Part shown: positions 11,304 through 24,537 of the stretch, piece after piece
Numbering within the stretch: position 1 is the stretch's first letter
How the letters are laid out: every line of letters starts with the position of its first letter
Origin: Cycas panzhihuaensis
Taxonomy: Eukaryota > Cycadophyta
Direction: 5' to 3'
NCBI GenBank assembly: GCA_023213395.1
Contig: CM041465.1
Coordinates: 200,887,741 to 200,951,740 of the forward strand
DNA length: 64,000 nucleotides
Translations under genes and position numbers: made by a program
Notes under the pieces: generated by a model
The model's input: the letters and a program-made list of their open reading frames with translations, nothing else
Told to the model about the DNA's origin: nothing
The model's database searches: none

Positions 11304-13222
11304 TAGAAGGGGATATATTCACTCCATTCCACTTATATGGAGTCATTTTATCTCTCATTCACCTTTAATATGAAGTATTGAGAGTGCACTTATTATTTTT
11401 AAAATTTTGAGAGTTTTTTTATCATGCAAAGCTTGTACTTCATTTATAATATATTTTAATATTCTTTATTTATTTATAGGTGCATTGAAGATCAAAGTTG
11501 TTAGCCAGAAGAAGGTTTCCTAACTTTAGACTCCTAGGAAAAATTAGTTTTTTTATCAATCATTGTAGCTGATTTTAAATTTTACTAAGGGAGATTCTAC
11601 TAATTTTTCATCATAAATCAATTGTCAATTATAAAATATATGTTATAAAGTTATAGGGCAAATTTTCATCTACTTACAGATGGTAGAAATAAGCTTAAAC
11701 CATTCAGAAAAATGTCATTTAGCCCTATAAGAGATGAAAATCAAAAGTTATCCATTTTAGCTAAAAATTTATAAAGAGGGACATCCAAGCAAGATAAATG
11801 TTTTTGTCTTTTACACCATCTTTAAATTCTATCTCGATCAGCCTCAAAAAGTAGAAGTTTAATCAGCCCTACTTTGATTATTTTTTAAAGAAATTTTCTC
11901 AAAAATTTTAGTGCATGTTAAAATTTCTTAAGGGCTTTAGTAGATATAACTTCAAGGAATCTAATAAATCAAGTTTTATCAAATTTGATATACCAAAGAA
12001 AGATTTCTCCAAAATTTAGATTTCTACCAAGTAAAGTCTCATAGGAGTTTCGGTGAGTTTCGAACTATTTCTACTCATTTTCAAAAGTTTTTCCAGAAGA
12101 ATTTTTGACTCACCATAGTGAGATCTATCATCTAGGAGAATGAAACTTTTAGCTAAAATATTTCAGTCATTTTGTATAGTTGGATGGGCATATAGAAGTT
12201 TTTGATAGAAGATTCATATTCCTCTTATTTTTCCTGATACTTTCTCTCTTGGTCAAAAATTAAGTTTAGAAGTAAAATTTTATGTCTTTTTGCTTTTTTT
12301 CCCTTTTCTTAACAAAAAAAAGAAGGGGATTTTCAAATAGAAAAAGTAAAAAAGCTCATTGTAATAATAAAACACTTAGTTTGTAGAAAAATATAGTATT
12401 TATACTTAGCATATTTACATATTTATTCATGTGCATACATATTAATAGACAAAAGTATAAAAATAAACATTAACATATTAGCAATTCATTTTAGCAACAT
12501 AAATGTAAATATATTTTTATATTCCCTAAAATAAACCCATTACATTTGATTTATATCACTAGTTCTTGACTTTTGTACACACTCACCTTAGTTGAAATAG
12601 ACCACATTTGGTTAAAGTCTAGGCCTTAAGGGAGGTGTGAGTTTCATACTGGGTCTAGACTTAACTAAAATACTAGTGGAGTGATAGGTTAGCCATACCT
12701 ACGAGCTCCCTTAAGGGATTATCCTAGTAACTAATTAGGGTAACTAAAACCTTAATATAAGATTAAAATTAACCTGGTCCAATAATCATTATAGTCATGG
12801 GATACACACATACCATTTGACTCTTCAAAGAAGGTATATAGTTGCTTACTGGTAAATCGGGTAAGGATTGGACTACTTAGGCTCAACTGTGACTTAGATT
12901 TTATCACTAAGCATAAGTGCAAGTATCACAGATGAAAGCCCTAGTCATATATTAGAAGCCTTAAGCATCAAACCCTCACTTATATTTAGATATAAGTTAG
13001 AGGTTAGTGGCATGTCATATTGTCACTCTTTACCAGTTCCACATTAGGCCTCATTCTTGCATCATTATTTATACTCATTCTATATAGTTGTTGAAAATTA
13101 TTGAATCATTACTTACCTTCTCATCATAGCATTCATTTCTGTATCTCTATTGCCCAAGTGTACTAACCACACATGTTAGTGACATATACTTCTATCATCT
13201 CTTCTACTTCTTCATTAATACC
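11304..13222 (+). other. Copia B untranslated leader
   Basis: These 1.9 kb have no coding frame. A polypurine-like run at about 12300-12360 and AT-rich stretches are present, with nothing else I can assign. Confidence 0.55.
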
Positions 13223-14230
13223 ATGTCATCTCAATTCAAGCATAATCTCAACTGCATATTAAAAGGTAAAGAAGATTAGGATTTGTGATACACTAGAGTT
13301 AAAAATATTGCAAAGTATGAAGGCCTTTAGAGAGCCCACTTGTAGCCTATACCCATTATACCTATAATAGCTACAACACCTACTTTTAGTGGAACCGCTC
13401 CAATAGCTCCTATAGATGCCACAACTAAACTACAATAGGAGATAGATGATGAAAAGACTCATGCAGGAATTTTATTAGTTACTGATCACTCCTTGTACAA
13501 CTTAATTAATAAAGAGTAACATGATATAGCCTAAAATGTCCTTGAAGTTCTTAAGAACTTTGATACCAAGTCAGACTTATAATTTATTTATCTTGTTCTA
13601 AAAATAAACACATTAAATATACAGAAGGGAAAAGATCATAACATAATAAATCTCCTTTGACTAATAAAATAAGAAATTGATAATGATTTTGAGACCCAAT
13701 GCATCACTTGGGTATTGTTGATCCAATCACATCTACATATCCCTGATTATAAAAACTTACTTGGAAGTCTTCAATTTAGTGGAACATTGAAAGCACTCAA
13801 CTTTGAAGCCCTTACCAAGAAGTTTATAGAATTTGACAAGACCTTTAATACCAACTTTGTAGTCTCTAACTCTCTTCTTGATGTAGCCTTTAAGGTGGAA
13901 GAAGAAGTTTGCTACACAAAAGATTAAGGTCTCTCTCATGGTAGAGGAAATAATTGAGTAAGAGAAAGAGGAAGAAACATGGGAAATCATCCCCAAGGTC
14001 AACTAAATCCTCAGTCATAACCTCAATAATCTTAAGGCTAAAGGCCACCTTAACAAAAAGTAAGATAGTCAGGCCAAACTAGTACCCCTTTAAGGACTAA
14101 CAATCAAACTATTATGTGTGATCGGTATAACCGTAAAGGACATTTTGCAAAAAACTATAGAATCACCACTTATAAGTTAGCTAAGTTCCAACCAAAACAT
14201 GGAACTCATAATATTAAAGAAACTTATAAA
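13223..14230 (+). pseudogene. gag: Copia B gag (decayed)
   Basis: The chosen start is ATG at 13223, followed by a copia Gag opening in which expected Trp codons are stops (KGKED*DL*YTR). An open stretch at 13715-13927 gives a helical Gag core. A zinc knuckle is at about 14116-14160, but it reads CDRYNRKGHFAKNY, so the second and last Cys are now Tyr (TGT to TAT). There are many TAG and TAA stops, mostly where Gln or Trp is expected. Confidence 0.75.
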
Positions 14231-14389
14231 TAATCCTTTAGTGGTGCAAGTTTTATACAAGCACACGTTTAAAGAATTAAGGGATCTTCAGAATCAAATG
14301 CCATTAACCAACCACATAGATACTTTTAAGCTTGATGTGGATATATCACTTATGAATTCCCTTTACTAATATTAAGTCCTATTAGAATT

Positions 14390-17300
14390 ACAAATAGTGT
14401 TACTTTAATTAATGGATAATGAATCATGAACATGGGAGCAACTCAATATATGACATGCAATCATAGTCTATATCAAACATTTAACTCAAATATTTAAGGA
14501 GTTATTCACATGACTAACAAATCACAATAACCTATTGAATGAATTAGTAATATTCACATGAAACCCCTAAGCTTAAGAAATTTTACATTACTTAATGTCC
14601 TATATATACCCAATCTCAAGCAAAACCTGCTTTCCTTATCTACACTCATCTCTTGTGGATTTAATCTGAGTATAGCCATAAATGACTAGACTCTATAGGT
14701 CATTCATCCTCCAACTGACTAAGTAGTCTTAACTAGACATCTCATTGGTAAACTCTTTCAACTTAATGGCTCTCCATCTTCTAAATCTATTGTGCCCAAA
14801 TCCCTTATGTTAATGAATTAACACCATTCTGACCCACTCAACATTATCACTAGAAGCTCTTTGGCATGCTTACATGGGCTATATTCATATCGATAGACTT
14901 AGAAATCTTTGTAACACTCTTCCAAGTCTTTTAAAGTTCTCCCCCATGCCCTTCAAATATGAAGCTTATATCATTGCCAAATCTCATTGATAACCCTTAC
15001 CTAAAAGTCAGTGGAAATCGAGTCATCCATTATAATTAGTACATTTTGATCTGTGTAGACCAATGCTCATTCCTTCACTAAAGGGTAAGTTATATTATAT
15101 ATCTTTCATTGATGATTTTACTAGGAAAATATAGGTAGCGTTTCTACACAAGAAAGGTGAAACCTTCTGTGTATTTAAAAAATTTAAAACCCATACTAAA
15201 AAGGAGTCAAGTTATCAACTCAAATATCTTCAAACTGATAATAGTAGAAAATATACCTCATATGGCTTTGAAAGTTACCTTTGAGATAATAGCATCAAAC
15301 ATCAAATAACAGTAGCAGGTACCCCATAGTAAAACAGAGTTGTCAAGTATATGAATAGAATAATCATAAACATGGCTTAAGCTATGTTAGTATACAAAAA
15401 TATGCATGCCTACCTATATGCTGAATCCATCTATATAGTTGTTTATTACATCAATGTTGTTATCCCATAAAAGGAAGGACAATCACCTAATGAAAAGTGG
15501 TTAGGACAAGCCCCCATAGTTCACTACTTCAAAATTTTTGGCACTATATGATATGCCTATATTTTAGATGTAGATCAAAATAAACTCCAGCCAAGGGTAC
15601 TTAAAGGCATCTTTGTTGGAGACCCTATGAATAAGAAAAGGTATAAAGTCTATATACTTTCACAATAAAAATTATCATTACCAAAGATATCATTTTTATA
15701 GAGACAAAGGATCAGTTGCTTAGACTAGACTCCAAAATACCCTCACACTGCTACAATGATATTATCAAGTGTGATATTCAAATTACAAAATTTTTCGGGG
15801 GGGGGGTGGGGGGAACATACATAAATTACTCCAAATATTAAAAGCTGATAATAGAGCCTTGGAGGGTATAAGTTATGACTCTAAACTAATGAGTGCACAT
15901 CCAACACCATCCTTTGAAGATAATAGAGTTGATAAAGACAAAGCTATTATAAAAGGATCATCCTCTCTGCCTTTAATTGACAAAGGTAAAGTAGTAGTAG
16001 AAGGACCATCTTCCACAGGCACATCAATATACTCCTCAAAAAATGATCATTTTAATGAACATGATGAGAATTAAGAAGTTGAGAAAATAAGGATCTCATT
16101 CATAACTCAAGGATCTTGTGAAGCTCGCCAGCTCAATAAGGACATATGACCAAATAAGGTGGGTAAAACTGGCACTCGAAGTACCTATAGAGTAAGGATG
16201 TAGGAATCATTATATACTGAGATTGAACTAGTGGAACTACACCTTACTCTTAATGAAGATCCCTTCTCGTACTAGAAAGCTGTGAAACATATAGTTTAGA
16301 GAAATGCAATGAATGAAGAATACTAATCTCTCATAAAAAATGGTATATACAAGCTCATTGATCTATGACTTTATATAAAGGTAGTTTAAAATAAATGGGT
16401 GTTCAAAAATAAATATAGATCAGATGGCACCCTTAAAAAATATAAGGTGAGTTTGGTAGCTAAAGAATTCACACAAAGGGAAGGCATTGACTAAAGTCTT
16501 TACACTTATAACCAAGTGGCCTACAATTAGAACTCTTGTGGCCTTAGTTGCTCAATAGGACTAAAAAATCCACCAGTTTAATGTAAAGACTGCATTTCTC
16601 AATGGAAATCTTAAAGAAGAAATTTACATGGCTCAGCCAAAAAGATACAAGATCAAAGGTCAAGAGCATAAGGTTTACAGACTCAGAAAGTCCTTATATG
16701 GCCTTAAACAAGGCTCTCATGCTTGGTTTACTAAGTTGTCTAAAAAAATAAGGTAACTTGGTTATGAGGTTTATGACTACTAATATATTGATGCAACACT
16801 ATTTATGAAGTGCCAAAAGGAAAAAGTTACTTATCTCATAATCTTTATGGATAACATGCTAGTAATGGGTAACAATGAATAGGCAATAAGCTAGCTAAAA
16901 GAAGACCTTGGCAAAATATTCGAATTCTCTGACCTCAATTTGATGAAATATTATTTAGAAATTGATGTAACATAAAAGAATGAAAAATTTTTCTTATCCT
17001 AAGAAAAATACATCAACGATCTTCTAATCAAGTTTCAGTTAGAAGATACTCAGCTAGTGACTTTACCTATGGACCCTAATACCAAACTCTCAGTCGATGG
17101 TGACATTAAGGAGATAGATATAATACTCTATAGGAAACTTATAGGTAGTCTCATCTACACTGATAATACAAGGCCAAATATTACACACTTTATTAGCATT
17201 CTTGCATGATTCATAACAAATCCTAAACAAAATCATTAGTATGCTATAGTTCGAGTGTTAAAATACCTAAAGACAACCAATAAATTTGGCCTATTGTATG

Positions 17301-17765
17301 AACCTAATAATAAATTTAAGCTTTCTACATACATAGACTCAGACTTTATAGGAGATAAAGATACAAGAAGATATATATTTGAGTATATAATATTTCTTAG
17401 AACATCATCAATATCATGTAGATATAGATGGTAGAAGATAGTTGTTGATTCAATTATTGAAGTTCAATATATTACTGCTTCTAAGATAAACAAGGAGGTG
17501 ATATGGCTTAGAAAATTATTAGAAATATTGAATATCACTCAAACAAGTCCTACCGGCCTTAGTGTGGATAATCAATCACAATCTATATGGTGAAAATCCT
17601 ATATTTCATGATTGTACTAAACATATAAGTACAAAACTCCATAATATTATAGAACGTATTCATGATGGTATAATTTAACTGGAATACTACCCCATAGTAT
17701 ATCAAGTGGTTGATATCTTTACCAAACTACTACAAATGATGAAGTTTGAATAGTTCTGAAGGTAG
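14390..17765 (+). pseudogene. pol: Copia B pol: protease, integrase, RT, RNase H (decayed)
   Basis: The domains follow the Ty1/copia order. A protease remnant at about 14425 reads NMGATQYMTC, so the DSG is lost. The integrase core runs from about 15040 to 15620: the first Asp (VHFDLC) and second Asp (QTDNS) remain, and the Glu reads Lys (VVKYMNR). RT runs from about 16290 to 17050, with SDGTLKKYK and AFLNG-like motifs, but the YVDD box reads FMDN. RNase H runs from about 17290 to 17760 and ends QVVDIFTKLL. Stops are dense and frameshifts are present. A G10-T-G6 tract lies at 15797-15813, between integrase and RT. Confidence 0.82.
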
Positions 17766-18229
17766 CTTAATATTAGGGCCTCCATCTTCGACTAATTAAA
17801 GAAGATGGCAATAGGATCACCATACTCTATTCTATTCGTAAAAACCTCTTATGAACATTAAAGAATAAGAGTAAGTCTATGTTCTATCCTATTTATAAAA
17901 ACTCCATGTTAGGGCAGAAGGATAAGGGTTGTATTAGTTTTAGAAAATTGGAACCTATAAAAACCTAAAAGGGCATAGGGAATGACCAAATGGTATATGG
18001 AGACTCAATAGATCAAGCTATACATTTAAGCTAGTTGACTATTAAGCTACATCAAGAGCCACCTTAGCTATTTTGATTTATAAAAAGGGCTATAGATCTT
18101 AGAAAGTCAATGGGTTTTTATTTCCCATGATGGTTTTCCCACAAAAGTGTCATTTAGAATTTCAATGTAATAATGAGGCTCAAATGAAGACCTTATAAAA
18201 TAGATTTTTATAAAATGACCTTCCACCAT

Positions 18230-18241
18230 TAAGAGGGGGAT
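18230..18241 (+). promoter_or_regulatory. Copia B polypurine tract
   Basis: TTAAGAGGGGGA directly precedes the 3' LTR and primes plus-strand DNA synthesis. Confidence 0.8.
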
Positions 18242-18553
18242 TGAAAGAGGTTAATGTATCAAGGTCATTTATGTAGATTAATTCAGTGACCTTAGGATAT
18301 ATTATTATCATTAGTCTCTTAGTGAAATATGATTTATGTGTATTTAGATATAATTTTGAGTTCATGTCATTAGGTAGAAAAATCCTAACCCTAATATTAA
18401 CCCTTAATAATAAAAGGCAAAATCTCAAAGAGGGAGTCATTATTCATTCTCACCTCCAAGCATTGCTCTCATATCTTATTTCATCTCTTTTTCACTCTCC
18501 ATTACTATTGTGTATATATGAGTGATTTATTCCCTAGATCCATCCTTCTTTCA
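18242..18553 (+). repeat. Copia B 3' LTR
   Basis: It starts TGAAAGAGGTTA and ends CTTCTTTCA, followed by the target duplicate GGTAC. Confidence 0.93.
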
Positions 18554-18558
18554 GGTAC

Positions 18559-21500
18559 TAATCATATTGAAAGACTCCAACATTAGACACCACATCAATA
18601 ATGTATTCCTTATACATTGTATAAAAATAAACCTACTTTCTATCAGTCAAATGGATAAGTAGAACTTAAATATCCTCTTTAGCTAGGGCATTTATAGAAT
18701 TACAGATTATACCATAGGTAAACTTATGACTACAAGACATGAAGACATTGGCTTATGTAGGCTAGATGGTGCCCCTCTTACCACTACTCCTCAACATGAA
18801 TCCTGCTCAATGGCTAACACAACTAAATGTGATAAGGGGAAGGATGTAATTGAGGAAGACTCCCCTTGCATATATGAACTAGGAGAATACTCCCACTCAA
18901 AAGATGAAGTGACCATAAATAGATCCAAAGACCACCTATGACATTAATGCTTAGGTCATTTAAATATGCAAAGCTTGAATCTCATGTCTAGGCTCAAAAT
19001 AGTATATGATCTACCCAAAATCAAGAGATACTAGAACATATATGAGGCTTACCTAAAGGGAAAGTAACAAAGAGAAAAAATCCCTTCCAAGAATACATGT
19101 AGAGCTTCACAACCATTAGAGTTGATACATTATGATATTTTTGGCCCTATATCTACCTAATCTCTTAATGGTAGCTGGGATTTCATTACCTTCGTATATG
19201 ACTTCTCAAGGAAAGTATGGGTCTACTTCTTAAAAAATAAATATCAAGCCCTAAATAGATTCAAAGAGTTCAAAGCTACTACTAAAAATGAAAATGGGAT
19301 GACAATTAAGACCCTTAGATCTGATAATGGTGATGAATATATTTCAAATTAGTTCAATAACTTTTGCAAAGAACATAACATCCTACATCAATTTTCTGCT
19401 CCTGACACACCCCAGTACAATGATGTAGCTAAAAGGATGAATTAGACTTTGATCAATAAAGGAAAAACCATGCTTAATGTGGCTAACCTTACCACTAGAT
19501 TTTGGGTTGATGTCATTGCCATAGTTGCTTACCTAACCAATATAAGTCCCAAAGTTATAGTTAGGAACATTACTCCTGAAGAAGCTTGGTTAAGTCAGAA
19601 ACCATCTGTAGCTCACTTAAAGATGTTTGGATGTACGACATACAAACATGTCCTAAAGGACAACTAAAATAAGCTTGATGATAAGAGACTTAAATATATA
19701 TTCCTTAGTTATGTACCTGGTTATAAAGCTTATAAAGTATTTGACATAGTTGGTAACCAAGCTTATATAACACAGGATGTAATCTTTGTTGAAGAACCAT
19801 AGGAACTAATACCTCCTCCACATCAGATTGTAATATAAGATGTAGTTGGTGTGACACAAGTGACCCTTAGATAAACTTTAGAACCATCTATACTAGCTTA
19901 CTCCTATACTCTTAGTCCATCGTAAGTTCCAACAACTTCTTTATCATCCACTCAAGAAAGCAAAAATTTGTATCCCATTTCAATTGATGACCTTTAGGTG
20001 GAACCACTAGCTTTTAGCCACCTCCTAAGCAAGTATAACAACTTTTAAAGGATGCTCCTCCTCCTCCCACAGCTACAAAGAGGCCTTCCAAGATGAGACA
20101 CTTCATAAACTTTACTCTCATGGAATCTATACTTGAAACACCTGAGCCTTCCATGTTTGAGGAGGCAGTCAAAGACTAAACATGGAAAGAATCTATAGAT
20201 GAAGAGATAAATTCCATCTTAAAAAATGACACTTGGGGTTTGAATAAAGTTCTACCTAGGAAGAAAGCAATTGACTATAGATGGTTATATAAGATAAAGT
20301 TCTATGCAGGTGGCACCATAGAGCATCCTAAAGCTTGCTTTGTTGTAAGAGGTTTCAAATAGGAGGAAGGAATTAACTATGATGAGACCTTTGCACTAGT
20401 AGCCAACATGACCACATTCTGTTTGGTTATGTCCCTTATAGCCTAGTTTGGATGGCTTATTTACCAAATAGATATAAAGAGTGCTTTCCTCAATGGAGAG
20501 CTCAAAGAAGAGGTTTTCTTAAAATAACCCCCAGGCTATGTTATTCTTAGACAAGAACACTTAGCTTACTGACTCAAGAAAGCCCTTTATGGACTCAAAC
20601 AGGTACCACATGCTTAGTATGTAAAGATAGATGTATTTCTCACTCAGCATGGATTCAATCATTCACCCTATGACTTTGATCTCTACATTTAGGTTAGAGA
20701 CAATTTGATCACAATCATTGTATTATATGTGAATGATCTTGCTATCACTGGTAATGATACAGATGGAATTTCTTGGATCCAATTAGAGTTAAAGAGTAAT
20801 TTTAAGATGATTGACCTTAGCCTACTCCACTACTTCATTGGAATTAGAATTTAGTAAGAATGAGGACACATCCTCCTAACTCAAACTAAGTATGCTAATG
20901 AACTCTTGGAAAGACTTAGGATGATAGAATGTAAGCCTATAACAATTCCTATGGAGATAGGAACCAAGTTAAACTTGGATGAACAAGGAAAATATTTTGA
21001 TCCTACTTTGTACCAATAATTAGTTAGTAGTCTTATCTATCTCACTCACACACTCCTAGATATCTCATATGTAGTAGGGATTTACTCCAGGCATATGTCA
21101 CAACCTAAAGCATCTCATTGAAAAGCAACCACTAGGATCCTCAAATACATCCATGGTACTCATTAGTTTGGCCTTGAGTATAATAAGACTGAATCACTTA
21201 TTCTAAAGAGATATATTAATGTTGATTGGGCTGGTTTCTAGGATATATTCCATTCAACTTCAGGCTATTATTTTGATATAGATTCAGCTATAGTCTCATG
21301 GAGCTATAAGAAGTAGCCCAATATTTCCCTTTCCTCCACTGAAGTAGAATATAAAGCAATTGCCTATGCTATAACCAAGTTGATTTGGATGAGAAGGATT
21401 CTCACTAAGATTAGACTTCAGAAGACTTCACCAACCATCCTGTATTATGACAAAGTGTGTTGAAGATAATAAAGAATCTTGTATTCTATACTATAACCAA

Positions 21501-21655
21501 ACACATTAAGGTCCACCATCTCTTCATCCGTGAGCATGTCTAGAATGGAGAAGTTGATCTTGTCTACAATCTTATTGAAGACTAGGTTACAAACATCTTC
21601 ACTAAAGCACTTAGTAAACTAAAGTTTGAATGGTTTAGATTTGACCTTGACATTT
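18559..21655 (+). pseudogene. pol: Copia A1 pol: integrase, RT, RNase H (decayed)
   Basis: This continues the protease frame after copia B. A pre-integrase region leads to the integrase core (about 19120-19480): the first Asp (HYDIFGP) and second Asp (RSDNGDEY) remain, while the Glu reads Lys (DVAKRMN). RT runs from about 20150 to 20930, with AFLNGELKEE and GLKQ motifs, and its catalytic box reads YVND in place of YVDD (GAT to AAT). RNase H runs from about 21200 to 21640, with NVDWAGF and LSSTEVEYKAI. The whole aligns to A2. About twenty in-frame stops lie mainly at Gln and Trp positions. Confidence 0.86.
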
Positions 21656-21675
21656 GAACAAATGAAGTTGTTATT

Positions 21676-21684
21676 AAGGGAGGG
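21676..21684 (+). promoter_or_regulatory. Copia A1 polypurine tract
   Basis: AAGGGAGGG lies immediately before TGTTAAAAC of the 3' LTR. The same tract is found reversed in A2 at 31442-31450. Confidence 0.85.
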
Positions 21685-22060
21685 TGTTAAAACTTTCTAA
21701 TATCTCCTTCATTTCCTCATATCTTTGTATATTAATATTTATATTATACAAAAGGACCCTTTCATGTAATTAAATCATATTAGATAGTAAGGTCAGGTCC
21801 ACTTATTATGTGATTAAGTCAGCCTATCCCAATGCATTGTAATCTTAGCAGATGACTATAACTATTATCCCATACCTTTGTACTTCATGTTAGATTTTGA
21901 TTAATGTGGAAGCTCTACCTAAGAGAGACTCTGTGGTGTGGAAAATTTACATGTACACTTGCATGTCATGATTATTTGCTTGATTTGGTTATTATTTATT
22001 AATATTTTGATTACTGTACTCAAATCAGGGTACATGTACTTAGATCTTATTATTCTCACA
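21685..22060 (+). repeat. Copia A1 3' LTR
   Basis: It starts TGTTAAAAC and ends TATTCTCACA, followed by target duplicate GTTAC at 22061-22065. It matches 6654-7029. Confidence 0.93.
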
Positions 22061-22065
22061 GTTAC

Positions 22066-22167
22066 TTAGGTCATCTTAGACCTTATATCTCTTAGCCTAA
22101 ATTTGAAATAAAAGAAATATTTCATTACTTAAGAGATATTTTGTTTAAGTCCACTTGAGATACACCA
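22066..22167 (+). repeat. Tat element 5' LTR, second part
   Basis: The sequence after GTTAC matches the last ~100 bases of the 3' LTR (59077-59173) and ends ACACCA. Together with 4417-6653 it makes a 2,339-base LTR. Confidence 0.9.
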
Positions 22168-22175
22168 TCCTTTTT

Positions 22176-22192
22176 TGTGACCATACTGGGGA
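22176..22192 (+). promoter_or_regulatory. Tat element primer-binding site
   Basis: TGTGACCATACTGGGGA lies eight bases after the LTR. Its TGGGGA end and GTGAC (probably from GCGAC by CpG decay) resemble the tRNA-Arg type sites known for Ogre/Tat elements. The tRNA assignment is from memory and needs a tRNA comparison. Confidence 0.55.
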
Positions 22193-22219
22193 GCTACTAT
22201 TTGTCTTCTTATTAAAGTG

Positions 22220-22695
22220 ATGGAAAACATAACACCCACTCCTAGGAAATCTTTGAGGCTTTAAGGCCTCTCACCTAACCTTCGAGCTCAACCTTCACAT
22301 CTTGCCTAAGAAGTTTTGTCATCTTTTGTTGAATCTTTAAAGCTTCATGCTCATGCCACTTATGTTTACCTTTGTGAAGGTTTGACCAGTTATATAAAAT
22401 ACCTGTGGAGCAGTGATACCTTGAACCCTCTCACTTTCATGGTGATCCTTCTTTTTTAGATCCCTCTTTCATATAAGAAGAACCACTTCCAAATCAAGCA
22501 AACTTATCATACTTTAAGTTGGTTCTCACTAGGATTCCTACTCCACTTTATATGCTTAGTTATTAAGATCTATTCTATCCCGAGACTCATACCACATTGT
22601 CGTCACCATAGCATTGTCAATTTGATCCTTTATGTGAGGACTATGAGTCAATTCAAGTTGAGCCTTCAATCATTCCTAACGTCATTGAATATCCC
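22220..22695 (+). pseudogene. gag: Tat element gag, 5' part (decayed)
   Basis: The first ATG after the primer-binding site gives MENITPTPRKSLRL and then a stop where Gln is likely. A frameshift lies near 22440. The frame then reads DPLCEDYESIQVEPS and reaches the copia C target as EYP. After the insertion it continues at 28947 as IPSHPPSPRP, in frame, so the two parts belong to one reading frame. The N-terminal region shows no domain I recognise. Confidence 0.65.
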
Positions 22696-23051
22696 TATTA
22701 ACATGGCAATTAATTATTAAGCCACTATGTTAATGTTGATGTGGTTTAATTAAGGTGATTAAGTGAGAAGGTGCAACTTATTCGGAGGGTCACAACCCTA
22801 ATCGGGTGACACCTCTTGGAAGAGTATAAAATCCTTAAGCACTTATGTATTCAATGTATTAAGTGATTATTAAATAATCAATGTGATCCATCGAGGATCC
22901 TTTTATAGTGGATTTTTTTCCAAAAAGGTTTTCCCACATAAATCATGTTTACTATGCATTTATTTTCTTTGTGTACTCTTATTTGCTTACTATATATAGT
23001 TAAAGATTCTACAGATGGGAATATTTATGTATAATTTCATGTTCCTAAATA
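22696..23051 (+). repeat. Copia C 5' LTR
   Basis: It matches 28587-28941. A TATA box (AGTATAAAATCC) lies at about 22819-22830, followed downstream by a stem-like GGATTTTTTTCC / GGTTTTCCCAC block typical of the R-U5 part of copia LTRs. Confidence 0.93.
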
Positions 23052-23064
23052 TGGTATCAGAGTC
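23052..23064 (+). promoter_or_regulatory. Copia C primer-binding site
   Basis: TGGTATCAGAGTC directly follows the LTR and is a near-perfect initiator tRNA-Met type site. Confidence 0.88.
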
Positions 23065-24537
23065 ATAGGGTCCTACATAGCTAAAACTCAACATTAAGCA
23101 AAGCAGTGAGATCATTGGTATGCTAGGTGATGTCGTCTAAACCAAGATAAGTCTTGAGGGTCTATTAAGCCCAGTAATATGTAAAAGTAGGCATATTATA
23201 TCAGTGGTTGTTGAAGTAGTAAAAATAACTATTTAACAAAGAATATGAATTTATTGGAGTTAGTATTCAGGTGTAAATGCCACTATTATGGTTAGAGTTA
23301 GCTTGTTTAGGGCCATCCAAAGTAGGTTCATAATCTATAAAGGTGATTCAAGCCAGTGAAGCACATACTGATGGTGATTCAATGACTATAAAGACAACCA
23401 TCTATCTACACAAGTAAGTCAATTAATTTCCTACTCAAAATACTATAAAATTTAAAAGAAAATATGAGCTTTTGGTGTTGCCCATTATACTTAGATTAGA
23501 TGGAGTACATAGTAGTATAAAGCTTCATCCACTATATTTTTAAGTTGTAATGCTTGATATTTGGGATTGTGACCCCTCACCTTGGCTAAACACATATTTT
23601 GAACCCTTTGTCTATGTACTAAAAGATTGTTGGACTATTTATGTACCCTATTAGAGAGTCTTGTGCTTTAAATAAGCACTACATAGTATATCTAGGGCTA
23701 GCTAAGCATCTTATGTGGTGGCTAAGCACTTTTTTCCTTGACTCGACATCTTTTTCTTTGGTTGGGCATCCTTTCTCATGGCTAGGTGTTGATAGTATGG
23801 TGGCTAGGCATTTTTGAGGGACTATTGGACCATGTGTAGGTTGTTTACCATCCATATAGGTGTGTGTAGACCCATTCCTAAGGTGGCTAGTTTGCTTGAA
23901 GCTTGCAGATTATGTGGTGAGTCATAATAGTCATGCCTCTTATGACATCCTTTGTGACTTTTAAGATATGTTCTTTGGAGATATTTACTAAGGTTTAACA
24001 TTTAGTAAATATTCTAAATCTTATGTCTTTCTTTTTTAACATGTGATTTAAGTTGAAAAGGCATAGAGTATATTGAAATATCATAATTTAAAGGATATAT
24101 ATTTTAGTATATTCTTCTCAATTGAGTTTTATAAAAGAGACCCTTAGACCCTTGATACATATGATATTTTTATAGTGTGAAGAACTTTGTATATATTTGG
24201 ACCCCTCATAAGCCATTTTTAACATGGATTAAGGCCATTTATTGTGTTCTTTTGGCTTGGAGATAGTGCATCATTGCTTATAGAGCCATCCTTTATCTTG
24301 GAGTACTATTTTTAAATAATCTTAAGAGTTAATTATGACACTTTTAAGGTTATTTAAGGCCATCTATTGATGGTTGATGAGGTAAAATAATTAGTGACTT
24401 GCTCAACGTGTGTATAGCTGGTGTTTGTTGCCCTTTGGAGTGTGCTCTTAATCTAGAGGAGGACATAGGGATGTTTTTTTCCCCATAGACATTTATTTTT
24501 GGTGTCATTTAATTCATATTGAAGCCTATTTCTTGAG
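23065..24537 (+). other. Copia C untranslated leader
   Basis: No coding frame is visible. At about 23695-23825 a short motif of the form GGCTAAGCATCTTTT recurs about five times, imperfectly. Confidence 0.5.

Larger units (their letters stand above)
10977..18553 (+). mobile_element. Ty1/copia element B, nested in A1
   Basis: It is 7,577 bases long, bounded by ~312-base LTRs (TGAAAGAGGTTA ... TTTCA), with GGTAC duplicated at 10972-10976 and 18554-18558. The LTRs differ by roughly one base in eight by eye. Gag and pol are complete in order but full of stops. The LTR and protein sequences differ from those of A1/A2, so it is a separate family. Confidence 0.93.
6654..22060 (+). mobile_element. 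Ty1/copia element A1, itself carrying copia B and a probable solo LTR
   Basis: LTRs of 376 bases bound it, and GTTAC is duplicated exactly at 6649-6653 and 22061-22065. The left LTR has lost its TG (TATTAAAAC), while the right LTR keeps TGTTAAAAC. Without copia B and the solo LTR it is about 7.4 kb. It belongs to the same family as A2 (31060-38613, minus strand): LTRs, leader, gag and pol can be aligned throughout. Every coding region carries many stops. Confidence 0.92.
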
